Positions 1 to 6,285 of a stretch of 10,838 bases of DNA are shown here, in pieces. Position 1 is the first letter of the stretch; each line of letters begins with the position of its first letter. Below the pieces are notes generated by a model. It had not been told where the DNA came from. It did not search any database and saw only the letters and a program-made list of their open reading frames with translations. Origin of the DNA: Collinsella sp. (GTDB lineage Bacteria > Actinomycetota > Coriobacteriia > Coriobacteriales > Coriobacteriaceae); the NCBI GenBank assembly GCA_018380195.1, contig JAGZUC010000043.1, positions 1 to 10,838 of the forward strand, read 5' to 3'. Both the position numbers and the translations under genes were made by a program.

Positions 1-591
1 CCTGTAGCCGACCTTCCGCCTGAGCTCCATGTTCGTCATGCCGTCGTAGCCCGCCGAGACCCAGCGGTAGATGGTCGAGGGAGACAGGTCCACCGGCCCT
101 CCGTTGCATGCGGCCATCTGCTCGGGCGACAGCCCCCGGCGCAGGCAGTCCCTTATCGCCTCCAGCCTGGCCGCCGCGGCGGGCTCGTCGGCGTCTATCC
201 CGCGCCTGGACGAGACGAGCACCGAGTCGGCGCACAGCTGCGCGGCCCGGGCGTCGTAGAAGACGTGGGGGCGGCGCTTGCAGCCGATCGCGCGGTACCG
301 GCCGCACCCGTTGCAGCAGCGCGGCCACGCGGCCAGGCGCGGGCAGGCCGCCGACAGGTCGGCGGAGGCGTCCACTCGCTCGCCGCGCCTGGCCTTCGGC
401 GCCGTCACGAACCTGTGCGACGCCACCTCGGCGCTCACCGTCGAGGGCGACCTGCCCAGCTCCCTCGCGATTTCCCTGCACGACGCCCTGCGCTCCAGCA
501 TCCTCTGGACCGTGTCCCGCTCGTGCCTCGTGAGCCTTCCGTAGGCCCTCGGGACCGCCCTTGCGGAGCCACTCTTCTTCTTTCCGGACAT
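1..591 (-). CDS. IS30-family transposase, N-terminal part (runs off the left edge)
   Basis: The minus strand is open from an ATG at 591-589 to the window edge, 197 codons with no stop, so only the N-terminal part is present. An SD-like GGAGG lies about 8 nt upstream. Residues of about 20-60 (LTRHERDTVQRML, then SCREIARELGRSPSTVSAEV) form the helix-turn-helix typical of IS30 transposases. A cysteine-rich stretch follows (CPRLAAWPRCCNGCGRYRAI, with a further Cys), probably a zinc-binding knuckle. Near residues 155-180, GLSPEQMA and then PSTIYRWV match the second conserved IS30 DNA-binding block. The DDE catalytic core should lie beyond position 1. The coding is far more GC-rich than the following genes, and rare AGG/AGA Arg codons are common, which fits a foreign element. 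Such enzymes cut and join the IS ends and often insert next to other IS ends. The family call is by motif only. Confidence 0.85.
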   Translation of the reverse strand, partial: MSGKKKSGSARAVPRAYGRLTRHERDTVQRMLERRASCREIARELGRSPSTVSAEVASHRFVTAPKARRGERVDASADLSAACPRLAAWPRCCNGCGRYRAIGCKRRPHVFYDARAAQLCADSVLVSSRRGIDADEPAAAARLEAIRDCLRRGLSPEQMAACNGGPVDLSPSTIYRWVSAGYDGMTNMELRRKVGYR

Positions 592-643
592 GCCGTCCTC
601 CGATCTCCCGGGGCCGGCCGGTCCGGCCCTCAGGGTATCGGGT

Positions 644-681
644 TCCCACATTCATCCGTACATGTACGGATGAATGTGGGA
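644..681. repeat. Perfect 38-bp palindrome at the IS30 element's outer end
   Basis: The left arm TCCCACATTCATCCGTACA is exactly the reverse complement of the right arm, so all 38 bp are self-complementary with no spacer. The element lies about 55 bp upstream of the transposase start, where the terminal inverted repeat of an IS30-type element is expected. The 8-mer CGGATGAA inside the right arm recurs at 688-695, directly before the AT-rich cassette. There is no T-tract, so it is unlikely to be a terminator. Possible explanations are two abutting IS ends (as in an IRR-IRL junction), insertion of the IS beside an older IS end, or a palindromic target. The exact IS boundary cannot be fixed from this window. 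Confidence 0.85.
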
Positions 682-772
682 GGTGTTCGGATGAAGTTGA
701 TATTCAAGGGGAGTTAAATACACGTTCAACTCCATAGATCTGCCCTATGATTATTATTCGACACCAGAAATA

Positions 773-2617
773 ATGAAATCGCTTGCGGATACCTTGCATA
801 ATCCGTTTATTTCCTTCTATGAAACTGCCTTTCTTAAGCGTATTCAGAGGGAAAAAATCGAGTTTATTGGGATTTCGGTGAGCGGCTGTTTCCAATTGAT
901 TTCTGCAGTTACGTTAGCGAAACTGATTAAAGAAGAATGTCCATCTGTTAAACACGTCTCATTGGGCGGCAATTACATTACTCGTTTAGCAGATGACTGC
1001 ATGAAAGAATGGCATCCCTTTTTTGAATACATTGATTCGATAATGATGTATGACGGCGAAGAGCCGCTTGCACGTCTTCTTGAGGCTCTTGACTCTGGTG
1101 ATGACAATCTCGACTGTGTTCCAAACCTTTGCCATGCTAAAGGTGGAAAGATATATAAAAACCATCGGATTGAGCAAACATTTATCAACGATACAGTTCC
1201 CGATTTCGATGGCTTCGCCCTTTCTAAATACTTCATGCCTGAGTTAATATTGCCGGTTTATTCCTCTAGGCAGTGTTTTAATCATTGCGCCTTCTGCACC
1301 ATTCCCGGTGCTACCGGTGGTTGTTACCGAAAGATGCCTATATCGAGAGTATTTGAAATAATGTGTCGGTTAAATGAAAAATACGGCACGAGAGTTTTCT
1401 CTTTTGTGGATGAAACATTCGAAGGCAAAAGAATGGAGCAACTCGCGGATGAAATAAACGCATCGGGAAAAACGTTTTTCTGGCATGGAGAAACGAGGTT
1501 CTCTCCAACCCTAAGTACAGACGTTTTCAACAAGATATACCAAAGTGGATGTAGGCAGATTCAGTTTGGCCTCGAGTCATACAACCAAAGAGTTCTTGAT
1601 CTAATGAAGAAGAACACGAGAGTTGATTGGATTGATCGCAATATCCATGATTGTCTCAATGCGGGTATTCCTGTTCATCTATTCTTTATGATTGGCTTTC
1701 CGACCGAAACTAAAGAAGAGGCTCTGAACACCTTAGCTTATACAGAGAATGTTTTGAATTATTCAAAACAGGTATGTGGTGTTCCATATTCCACGAGAGG
1801 ATTTACGAATTTTGGTCTCGTTATGGGGTCGGATGTTTGGAATCATCCCGATAAGTATGGTGTCTCTGTAATGCCGAAGTCCCAATATGAGGATTTGCGC
1901 CTCGAAGTGGATTATGTTTCAGGCACTGGTTTATCTTTAAATGAAGCAAAATCCTTATCTGATGAGCATCATATTGATTTTTATATGCAAGAGGTCATAA
2001 ACGGTAGCGACACAATTGACTTGCCCCAGCGGCTTCATATTTCAGAGGTGACCTGGATCCTAGATTCTATTCACGCTGTCAGGTATAAGGGACATTTGAC
2101 CAAAGTAAAGCGACGGCTAACTAGTCTAAATCCAGCTGATCGAATCTGGCTGGATTCCAAGACCTCTGTCGTGCTCGTTGAGCCATTTGCCTACTTCTAT
2201 AATTCTGAATACCATCATGTCTATGCTGTTTCCCAGTTGGTATACCTTAAGTTGGCCCGTTTATTGGAGGCCGATTGTAGCATTTCTCTTATCCTTGATC
2301 AGGGCGACCTCGAGCTGACAAGGGCGATAGAAGAACTGTTGCATTATGGATTGCTGAATACAAATATCGATGCCGATTATGTAATGCACGATAATGGTTT
2401 TCAATTGGTTAAAAGTTCGTTTGTGAAAGAAGTCGGACGCTCAAAAGAGGGGTTAAGAGTACTGCTGAGTTATGCCACCCATAGAATGTGTGCGGTTAAT
2501 GATTTTTCGTTCGCTTTGCTTTCGTTGTTTGAAAAGCCGATTACTAAGAACGAGGTGCGCGACATTTTGAAAAAAGAGGGAAAAAAGAGGGACTATCGGC
2601 AAACGAGGAGCAACTAA
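773..2617 (+). CDS. Cobalamin-type radical SAM protein, 5'-truncated and 3'-frameshifted
   Basis: The ORF from ATG 773 encodes 614 residues, but the frame is open back to 701 with protein-like sequence (…SIDLPYDYYSTPEIMKSL…) that follows a TGA at 698. The true start was therefore almost certainly lost at the IS junction, with much of the N-terminal B12-binding domain. What remains of that domain is residues 28-75 (FIGISVSG, then HVSLGGNYITR); the upstream DxHxxG region is absent. The radical SAM core starts at CFNHCAFC (C168, C172, C175, spacing CX3CX2C, binding the 4Fe-4S cluster). It continues with FVDETFEG, a GE-like motif at HGETRFSP, and QFGLESYNQRVL. After about residue 370 there is a long C-terminal extension with two winged-helix-like blocks (about 490-535 and 575 to the end). 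The call is a radical SAM enzyme of the B12-binding superfamily; the substrate is unknown. An 11-bp duplication at 2570-2591 throws the last codons out of frame. The gene is AT-rich, unlike its neighbours. It probably acted on the peptide encoded at 2684; whether it still works is doubtful. Confidence 0.85.
   Translation: MKSLADTLHNPFISFYETAFLKRIQREKIEFIGISVSGCFQLISAVTLAKLIKEECPSVKHVSLGGNYITRLADDCMKEWHPFFEYIDSIMMYDGEEPLARLLEALDSGDDNLDCVPNLCHAKGGKIYKNHRIEQTFINDTVPDFDGFALSKYFMPELILPVYSSRQCFNHCAFCTIPGATGGCYRKMPISRVFEIMCRLNEKYGTRVFSFVDETFEGKRMEQLADEINASGKTFFWHGETRFSPTLSTDVFNKIYQSGCRQIQFGLESYNQRVLDLMKKNTRVDWIDRNIHDCLNAGIPVHLFFMIGFPTETKEEALNTLAYTENVLNYSKQVCGVPYSTRGFTNFGLVMGSDVWNHPDKYGVSVMPKSQYEDLRLEVDYVSGTGLSLNEAKSLSDEHHIDFYMQEVINGSDTIDLPQRLHISEVTWILDSIHAVRYKGHLTKVKRRLTSLNPADRIWLDSKTSVVLVEPFAYFYNSEYHHVYAVSQLVYLKLARLLEADCSISLILDQGDLELTRAIEELLHYGLLNTNIDADYVMHDNGFQLVKSSFVKEVGRSKEGLRVLLSYATHRMCAVNDFSFALLSLFEKPITKNEVRDILKKEGKKRDYRQTRSN
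2570..2591 (+). repeat. Exact 11-bp tandem duplication causing a frameshift
   Basis: AAAAAAGAGGG occurs twice in immediate succession (2570-2580 and 2581-2591) inside the radical SAM reading frame. Because 11 is not a multiple of three, the duplication shifts the frame and the protein ends at 2617 with DYRQTRSN. With one copy removed, the frame reads KKEGLSANEEQLNKLVDNCM and on to a TAG at 2668-2670. The second copy also creates an in-phase A AAA AAG heptamer (2582-2588), the classical bacterial -1 slippery site; a -1 shift there enters the same restored frame. Confidence 0.95.
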
Positions 2618-2670
2618 ACAAGTTGGTTGATAATTGCATGAAAGCAGATATACTACAATTGATTAGATAG
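2592..2670 (+). pseudogene. Out-of-frame C-terminal tail of the radical SAM gene
   Basis: In the -1 frame relative to the main ORF, this stretch reads LSANEEQLNKLVDNCMKADI followed by LQLIR and a TAG. It looks like a genuine amphipathic C-terminus that completes the final winged-helix-like block (ITKNEVRDILKKEG…). Its stop lies 13 nt before the small ORF's ATG, and directly abuts that ORF's AGGAGG, which is a normal operon spacing. This supports the view that it is the ancestral end of the gene, separated by the 11-bp duplication. It may be reached by slippage or by reversion of the repeat. Confidence 0.7.
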
Positions 2671-2676
2671 AGGAGG
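2671..2676 (+). promoter_or_regulatory. Strong Shine-Dalgarno for the 36-aa ORF
   Basis: A full AGGAGG, seven bases before the ATG at 2684, is the best ribosome binding site in this cassette. It is the main reason for treating the 36-codon ORF as a translated gene rather than chance. Confidence 0.85.
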
Positions 2677-2683
2677 TTTCTGC

Positions 2684-2794
2684 ATGGACGTTATTAACAA
2701 AGATCTCTTGGAGCAACTGAAAGAGTTTCAGGAAGAGGGCGTCGTGGTAGAAGTGTTCGACTTTGAGGACTACATGGATAAATTCTGCCATTAG
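2684..2794 (+). CDS. Small acidic peptide, candidate radical SAM (RiPP-like) substrate
   Basis: This is a 36-residue ORF beginning MDVINKDLLEQLKEFQEEG and ending EDYMDKFCH. The first half is predicted to be a charged amphipathic helix (LLEQLKEFQEE), like a leader peptide recognised by a modifying enzyme. The second half is rich in Val, Asp/Glu and aromatics (VVVEVFDFEDYMDKF) and finishes in Cys-His. It has no signal peptide or membrane segment. It sits 13 nt after the ancestral end of the radical SAM gene, has an AGGAGG site, and is followed by a strong terminator, so it is the last gene of a two-gene (or longer, now truncated) operon. I do not recognise a named family. The RiPP-precursor role is inferred from context only. 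Alternatives are a small regulatory or partner protein. Confidence 0.65.
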   Translation: MDVINKDLLEQLKEFQEEGVVVEVFDFEDYMDKFCH

Positions 2795-2818
2795 TTTCGA
2801 AATTTACTCGCCTCGCTT

Positions 2819-2851
2819 AAAGGAGAAGTCGATTATCGATTTCTCCTTTTT
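2819..2851 (+). terminator. Intrinsic terminator of the radical SAM / small peptide operon
   Basis: The arms AAAGGAGAAGTCGAT and ATCGATTTCTCCTTT pair over about 13-15 bp with one G-U pair. They are followed by a T-tract (2847-2851) and an AT-rich run. It lies 24 bp after the small ORF and closes the cassette. Confidence 0.9.
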
Positions 2852-2892
2852 AATTAAAGATATTATTGAAATACATGCTCTTAGCACAGGTT

Positions 2893-2916
2893 GGCCTCTC
2901 AGTAAACTGGGAGGTT
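2893..2916 (+). other. Short hairpin in the nadE leader
   Basis: CCTCTCAGT (2895-2903) pairs with ACTGGGAGG (2906-2914), with one G-U pair. Only weak T-richness follows (TTGCTTTGG). It may be part of the nadE 5' untranslated region, or the relic of a terminator at the cassette boundary. I recognise no riboswitch fold in 2860-2980. Confidence 0.4.
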
Positions 2917-2981
2917 GCTTTGGCTAGTTAGAGATATGTGAACGTCCGTTAGACTGAATCTCAGGGTAGAAGGGGCCTCCA

Positions 2982-4982
2982 GTGTCCAGATCAACAAGAC
3001 AATGCTGCGTTTCGGCTAATAAGAACGATGGCTTTTTGCGTGTGGCGGCGGCGTCGCCGCAGATTCGCGTTGCCGATGTCGAGGACAATGTCGAGGTTGC
3101 ATTGGCGGCTGTTCGCGAGGCTGCCGAGCGCGGCGTTCGCGCGCTGGTGCTGCCCGAGCTCAACTTGTGCGGCTATACCGCGGCCGACCTGTTCCATAAT
3201 CGCACGCTGCTGCATGCCTGCGAGGCTGCTTTGGTGCATATCCTCGATGAGACTCGTGAGCTGCCGATTGTCTTTACCATCGGTCTTCCCGTTGCAGTTG
3301 CCGAGAATATCTACAACTGCGCCGCCGTGTGCTGCGCGGGCGAGCTTTTGGGCCTCACGGCCAAGAAGTATCTGCCCAACTATGGCGAGTTCTACGAGCG
3401 CCGCTGGTTTGCTCCGGCGCCCGCAGATCCTGTGTGGGTCGAGTTTGCCGGTCAGGGTCCGGTTCCGCTGGGTTCGGGGCTTGTCTACCGCTGCTGTGAT
3501 GAGGGTGCTGAGGACCTGGTGCTGGGCGTCGAGGTCTGTGAGGACCTGTGGGTACCTGCGCCGCCCTCGACCGAGATGGCGCTTGCCGGTGCCACGGTGA
3601 TTCTCAACCCCTCCGCTTCCGACGAGATCATCGGTAAGGCAGATTACCGACGCAGCCTCATATCCAACCAGAGCGCGCGCCTGTACTGCGCCTATGCCTA
3701 TGCGGACGCGAGTGAGGGCGAGTCCACGACCGATATGGTCTTTGCGGGCGAGAACCTCGTCTATGAAAACGGATCTAAGCTCGCCGCCACGAAGCTCCTC
3801 ACCTGCGATATGGCGGTGGCCGATGTCGATCTTGACCGCCTGGTTGCCGAGCGTCGCCGTTCGACCACGTGGACGCGTCTGGACGACGCGCCGGAGGCCA
3901 CGACCGTTGAGTTTTCGTTTGAGGGAACGCCCGCCGACGAGCCCGCCCTGCGCAACGCCTGCGACATCGACCGCGTCTTTCCGCGCGCGCCTTTCGTTCC
4001 GGCCGACCACGGCGACTTGGCCGAGCGCTGCGAGACCATCCTCGACCTGCAGACCGCCGGCCTCAAGACCCGCTTGGCCCATACGGGTGCCAAAGCGGCC
4101 GTCATCGGCCTTTCGGGCGGTCTCGATTCCACGCTGGCGCTGCTCGTGACCGTTCGTGCCTTCGATGCGCTGGGGCTGCCGCGCACGGGTATCACGGCCG
4201 TGTCCATGCCCGGCTTTGGCACTACGCATCGCACCAAGTCGAATGCCGAGTCGCTCGCCCGCGATCTGGGCGTGAGCTTCCGCGAGGTCTCGATCCATGC
4301 GGCCGTAGAGCAGCACTTTAAGGATATCGAGCATGATCCGGCAGTCCAGGACGTGACCTACGAGAACAGTCAGGCGCGCGAGCGCACGCAGATTCTGATG
4401 GATCTGGCCAACCAGGCCGGCGGCTTTGTCATCGGCACGGGAGACCTGTCCGAGCTGGCGCTCGGCTGGGCCACGTACAACGGTGACCACATGAGCATGT
4501 ATGCCGTCAACGCGAGCGTGCCCAAGACGCTCGTGCGCCATCTGGTTCGTTATGCTGCCGATGTCTTTGGCGGTCGCATCGCCGAGACGCTGCTCGATAT
4601 TCTCGACACGCCGGTGTCGCCCGAGCTTTTGCCGCCGACGGGCGATGGCGAGATCGCTCAGAAAACCGAGGATCTGGTGGGTCCGTACGAGCTGCACGAC
4701 TATTTCCTCTATTACCTGCTGCGCTTTGGCTTTGAGCCGGGCAAGATCTACCGCATGGCGCTCAAGAGCTTTGAGGGTGTCTACGACGAGGCCACCATCC
4801 ACACGTGGCTGCGCACGTTCTACCGTCGCTTTTTCGCCCAGCAGTTTAAACGCAGTTGTCTGCCCGACGGTCCCAAGGTGGGTTCGGTCACGCTCAGCCC
4901 GCGCGGCGATTGGCGCATGCCGAGCGACGCCAGTTCGCGTCTGTGGCTCGCACAGATCGACGCGCTGCGCCCGATTGACTAA
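2982..4982 (+). CDS. nadE: Glutamine-dependent NAD(+) synthetase
   Basis: It makes NAD+ from nicotinic acid adenine dinucleotide, ATP and glutamine, the last step of NAD synthesis, in the cytosol. The 666-residue length fits the two-domain family. The N-terminal nitrilase-type glutaminase domain (about 20-300) shows the Glu-Lys-Cys triad: E59 in LPELNLCGY, K128 in AKKYLPNYGEFYERR and C186 in GVEVCEDLW. The C-terminal synthetase domain (about 345-640) carries the ATP-pyrophosphatase loop SGGLDS at 378-383 and GTGDLSELALGWATYNGDHM. The start is a GTG with an AAGGGG site 6 nt upstream. The first 13 or so residues (SRSTRQCCVSAN) do not look like family sequence, and homology seems to begin near KNDGFLRVAAASP. 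The original start may therefore have been altered when the AT-rich cassette arrived upstream. It is its own transcription unit, ended by the hairpin at 5072. Confidence 0.96.
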   Translation: MSRSTRQCCVSANKNDGFLRVAAASPQIRVADVEDNVEVALAAVREAAERGVRALVLPELNLCGYTAADLFHNRTLLHACEAALVHILDETRELPIVFTIGLPVAVAENIYNCAAVCCAGELLGLTAKKYLPNYGEFYERRWFAPAPADPVWVEFAGQGPVPLGSGLVYRCCDEGAEDLVLGVEVCEDLWVPAPPSTEMALAGATVILNPSASDEIIGKADYRRSLISNQSARLYCAYAYADASEGESTTDMVFAGENLVYENGSKLAATKLLTCDMAVADVDLDRLVAERRRSTTWTRLDDAPEATTVEFSFEGTPADEPALRNACDIDRVFPRAPFVPADHGDLAERCETILDLQTAGLKTRLAHTGAKAAVIGLSGGLDSTLALLVTVRAFDALGLPRTGITAVSMPGFGTTHRTKSNAESLARDLGVSFREVSIHAAVEQHFKDIEHDPAVQDVTYENSQARERTQILMDLANQAGGFVIGTGDLSELALGWATYNGDHMSMYAVNASVPKTLVRHLVRYAADVFGGRIAETLLDILDTPVSPELLPPTGDGEIAQKTEDLVGPYELHDYFLYYLLRFGFEPGKIYRMALKSFEGVYDEATIHTWLRTFYRRFFAQQFKRSCLPDGPKVGSVTLSPRGDWRMPSDASSRLWLAQIDALRPID

Positions 4983-5005
4983 CGCCGCGCCCCGATTGGC
5001 TAAGG
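4967..5005 (+). repeat. Imperfect 20-bp tandem repeat over the nadE stop
   Basis: GCGCCCGATTGACTAACG (4967-4984) is followed by a near copy, GCGCCCCGATTGGCTAAGG (4987-5005). The nadE stop codon (TAA, 4980-4982) lies in the first copy. It looks like a local duplication of the gene end with no obvious function. Confidence 0.6.
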
Positions 5006-5071
5006 TTGACTAAATTGAACCAAAACAGGGGATGCAAGCGTTACACTTTTGCAATCTGATGGCCCGTATCG

Positions 5072-5103
5072 CGCGGCGCTCTTGTCGGAGCGCCGCGTTT
5101 TTT
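5072..5103 (+). terminator. Intrinsic terminator after nadE, 18 bp before the aminotransferase start
   Basis: A perfect 10-bp GC stem (CGCGGCGCTC / GAGCGCCGCG, loop TTGTCG) is followed by six T. It ends only 18 bp before the next ATG, so any promoter for the aminotransferase must lie upstream of, or overlap, the hairpin. It may therefore act as an attenuator as well as the nadE terminator. A weak TACACT at 5042-5047 could be a -10 box. Confidence 0.9.
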
Positions 5104-5121
5104 GTATCGAAAGGTGGCACC

Positions 5122-6285
5122 ATGCAGGCATCGCAGCGTCTCGACCGCTTTGGCGCGGAGGTTTTTGCCTCGCTCAACAACAAGCTTCTTGCGCTTAAGG
5201 CCCAGGGCAAGACCATTTACAACATGAGCGTGGGCACGCCCGACTTTAAGCCGTACGACCACGTGGTCGAGGCGCTGACCCAGGCCGCGCAGGACCCGGA
5301 GATGTGGAAGTACGCTCTGCGTGATCTGCCCGAGCTCAAGCAGGCCGTGTGCGATTACTATGAGCGCCGCTTTGGCGTCTTGGGCATTACGCCGTCCATG
5401 GTGCAGTCGTGCAACGGCACGCAGGAGGGCGTGGGCCACTTGGGCCTGGCGCTGCTCGACCCGGGCGATACCATCCTGGTGCCCGATCCGTGCCACCCGG
5501 TCTTTGAGGCGGGCACTAAGATCGCCGATGCCAAGCTCGCGTACTACCCGCTGGTTGCCGAGCACAATTACCTGCCCTACGTTGCGGGTATCGATCCCGA
5601 GGTCGCTGACCGTGCCAAGTACATGATCGTGTCGCTGCCCGCCAGCCCGGTAGGTTCGGTGGGCACGCCCGAGGTCTACGAGGAGATCATCGCCTTCGCT
5701 CGCGAGCATGACCTGTTGATCGTCCACGACAACGCCTATTCGGACATCGTGTTCGACGGCGAGCCGGGCGGCAGCTTCCTGCAGTATCCCGGCGCGCTCG
5801 AGGTGGGTGTGGAGTTCTTCTCGCTCTCCAAGTCGTTCAACGTCACCGGCGCCCGCATCGGCTTTTTGGTCGGTCGCGAGGACGTGGTCTCGGCCTTTGC
5901 CAAGCTGCGCAGCCAGATCGACTTTGGCATGTTCTTCCCGATCCAGAAGGCCGCCATCGCGTGCCTTAATGGACCTCGCGATGAGGTCGAGGCGCAGCGT
6001 CTGAAGTACCAGGAGCGTCGCGATGCCCTGTGCGACGGTCTTGAGGGCCTGGGCTGGGAGCGTCCCAACGCGCATGGCTCCATGTTTGTGTGGGCTAAGC
6101 TCCCCGGGGGTCGCACCGACTCGATGGCGTTTTGCGAGGAGCTCATGGAAAAGGCCGGTGTCGTCGTGACGCCGGGTGCGAGCTTTGGTCCTTCGGGTGA
6201 GGGACACGTGCGCATGGCGCTGGTGCTGCCGCCCGATCAGATTGCTTTGGCTGTCGAGGCTATTCGCGAAGCGGGTCTGTATTAG
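5122..6285 (+). CDS. Class I/II PLP-dependent aminotransferase (LL-DAP/alanine aminotransferase-like)
   Basis: A fold-type I aminotransferase of 387 residues, resembling the LL-diaminopimelate/aspartate-alanine aminotransferase group. It moves an amino group between an amino acid and a 2-oxo acid; the substrate cannot be read from the sequence. The Schiff-base lysine is K237 in SLSKSFNVTGARIGF, the PLP-ring Asp and Tyr are D203 and Y206 in VHDNAYSDI, and the carboxylate-binding Arg is R364 in GHVRMALVLP. An oddity is that the usual NNPTG loop reads PASPVGS, so the PLP-contacting Asn position is S175; the usual Y-x-x-x-x-G-x-P-E-L near the N-terminus reads YALRDLPEL. The start at 5122 is preferred over an in-frame ATG at 5032: it has an AAAGGTGG site, matches family length, and the upstream extension would translate through the terminator hairpin. 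Confidence 0.92.
   Translation: MQASQRLDRFGAEVFASLNNKLLALKAQGKTIYNMSVGTPDFKPYDHVVEALTQAAQDPEMWKYALRDLPELKQAVCDYYERRFGVLGITPSMVQSCNGTQEGVGHLGLALLDPGDTILVPDPCHPVFEAGTKIADAKLAYYPLVAEHNYLPYVAGIDPEVADRAKYMIVSLPASPVGSVGTPEVYEEIIAFAREHDLLIVHDNAYSDIVFDGEPGGSFLQYPGALEVGVEFFSLSKSFNVTGARIGFLVGREDVVSAFAKLRSQIDFGMFFPIQKAAIACLNGPRDEVEAQRLKYQERRDALCDGLEGLGWERPNAHGSMFVWAKLPGGRTDSMAFCEELMEKAGVVVTPGASFGPSGEGHVRMALVLPPDQIALAVEAIREAGLY

Noticed and set aside
644..681. Palindrome as a transcription terminator
   Set aside because: No T-tract follows on either strand, and the position fits an IS end better.
71..717. Several + strand ORFs within the IS region
   Set aside because: These are shadows of the minus-strand IS30 transposase; Arg/Pro/Ala-rich with no motifs.
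2860..2981. Riboswitch or tRNA upstream of nadE
   Set aside because: One modest hairpin is present, but I see no match to a known NAD-class riboswitch core or tRNA cloverleaf.
2991..4802. 603-codon minus-strand ORF opposite nadE
   Set aside because: It is antisense to an unmistakable NadE with an intact catalytic triad; the composition is typical of GC-rich shadow frames.
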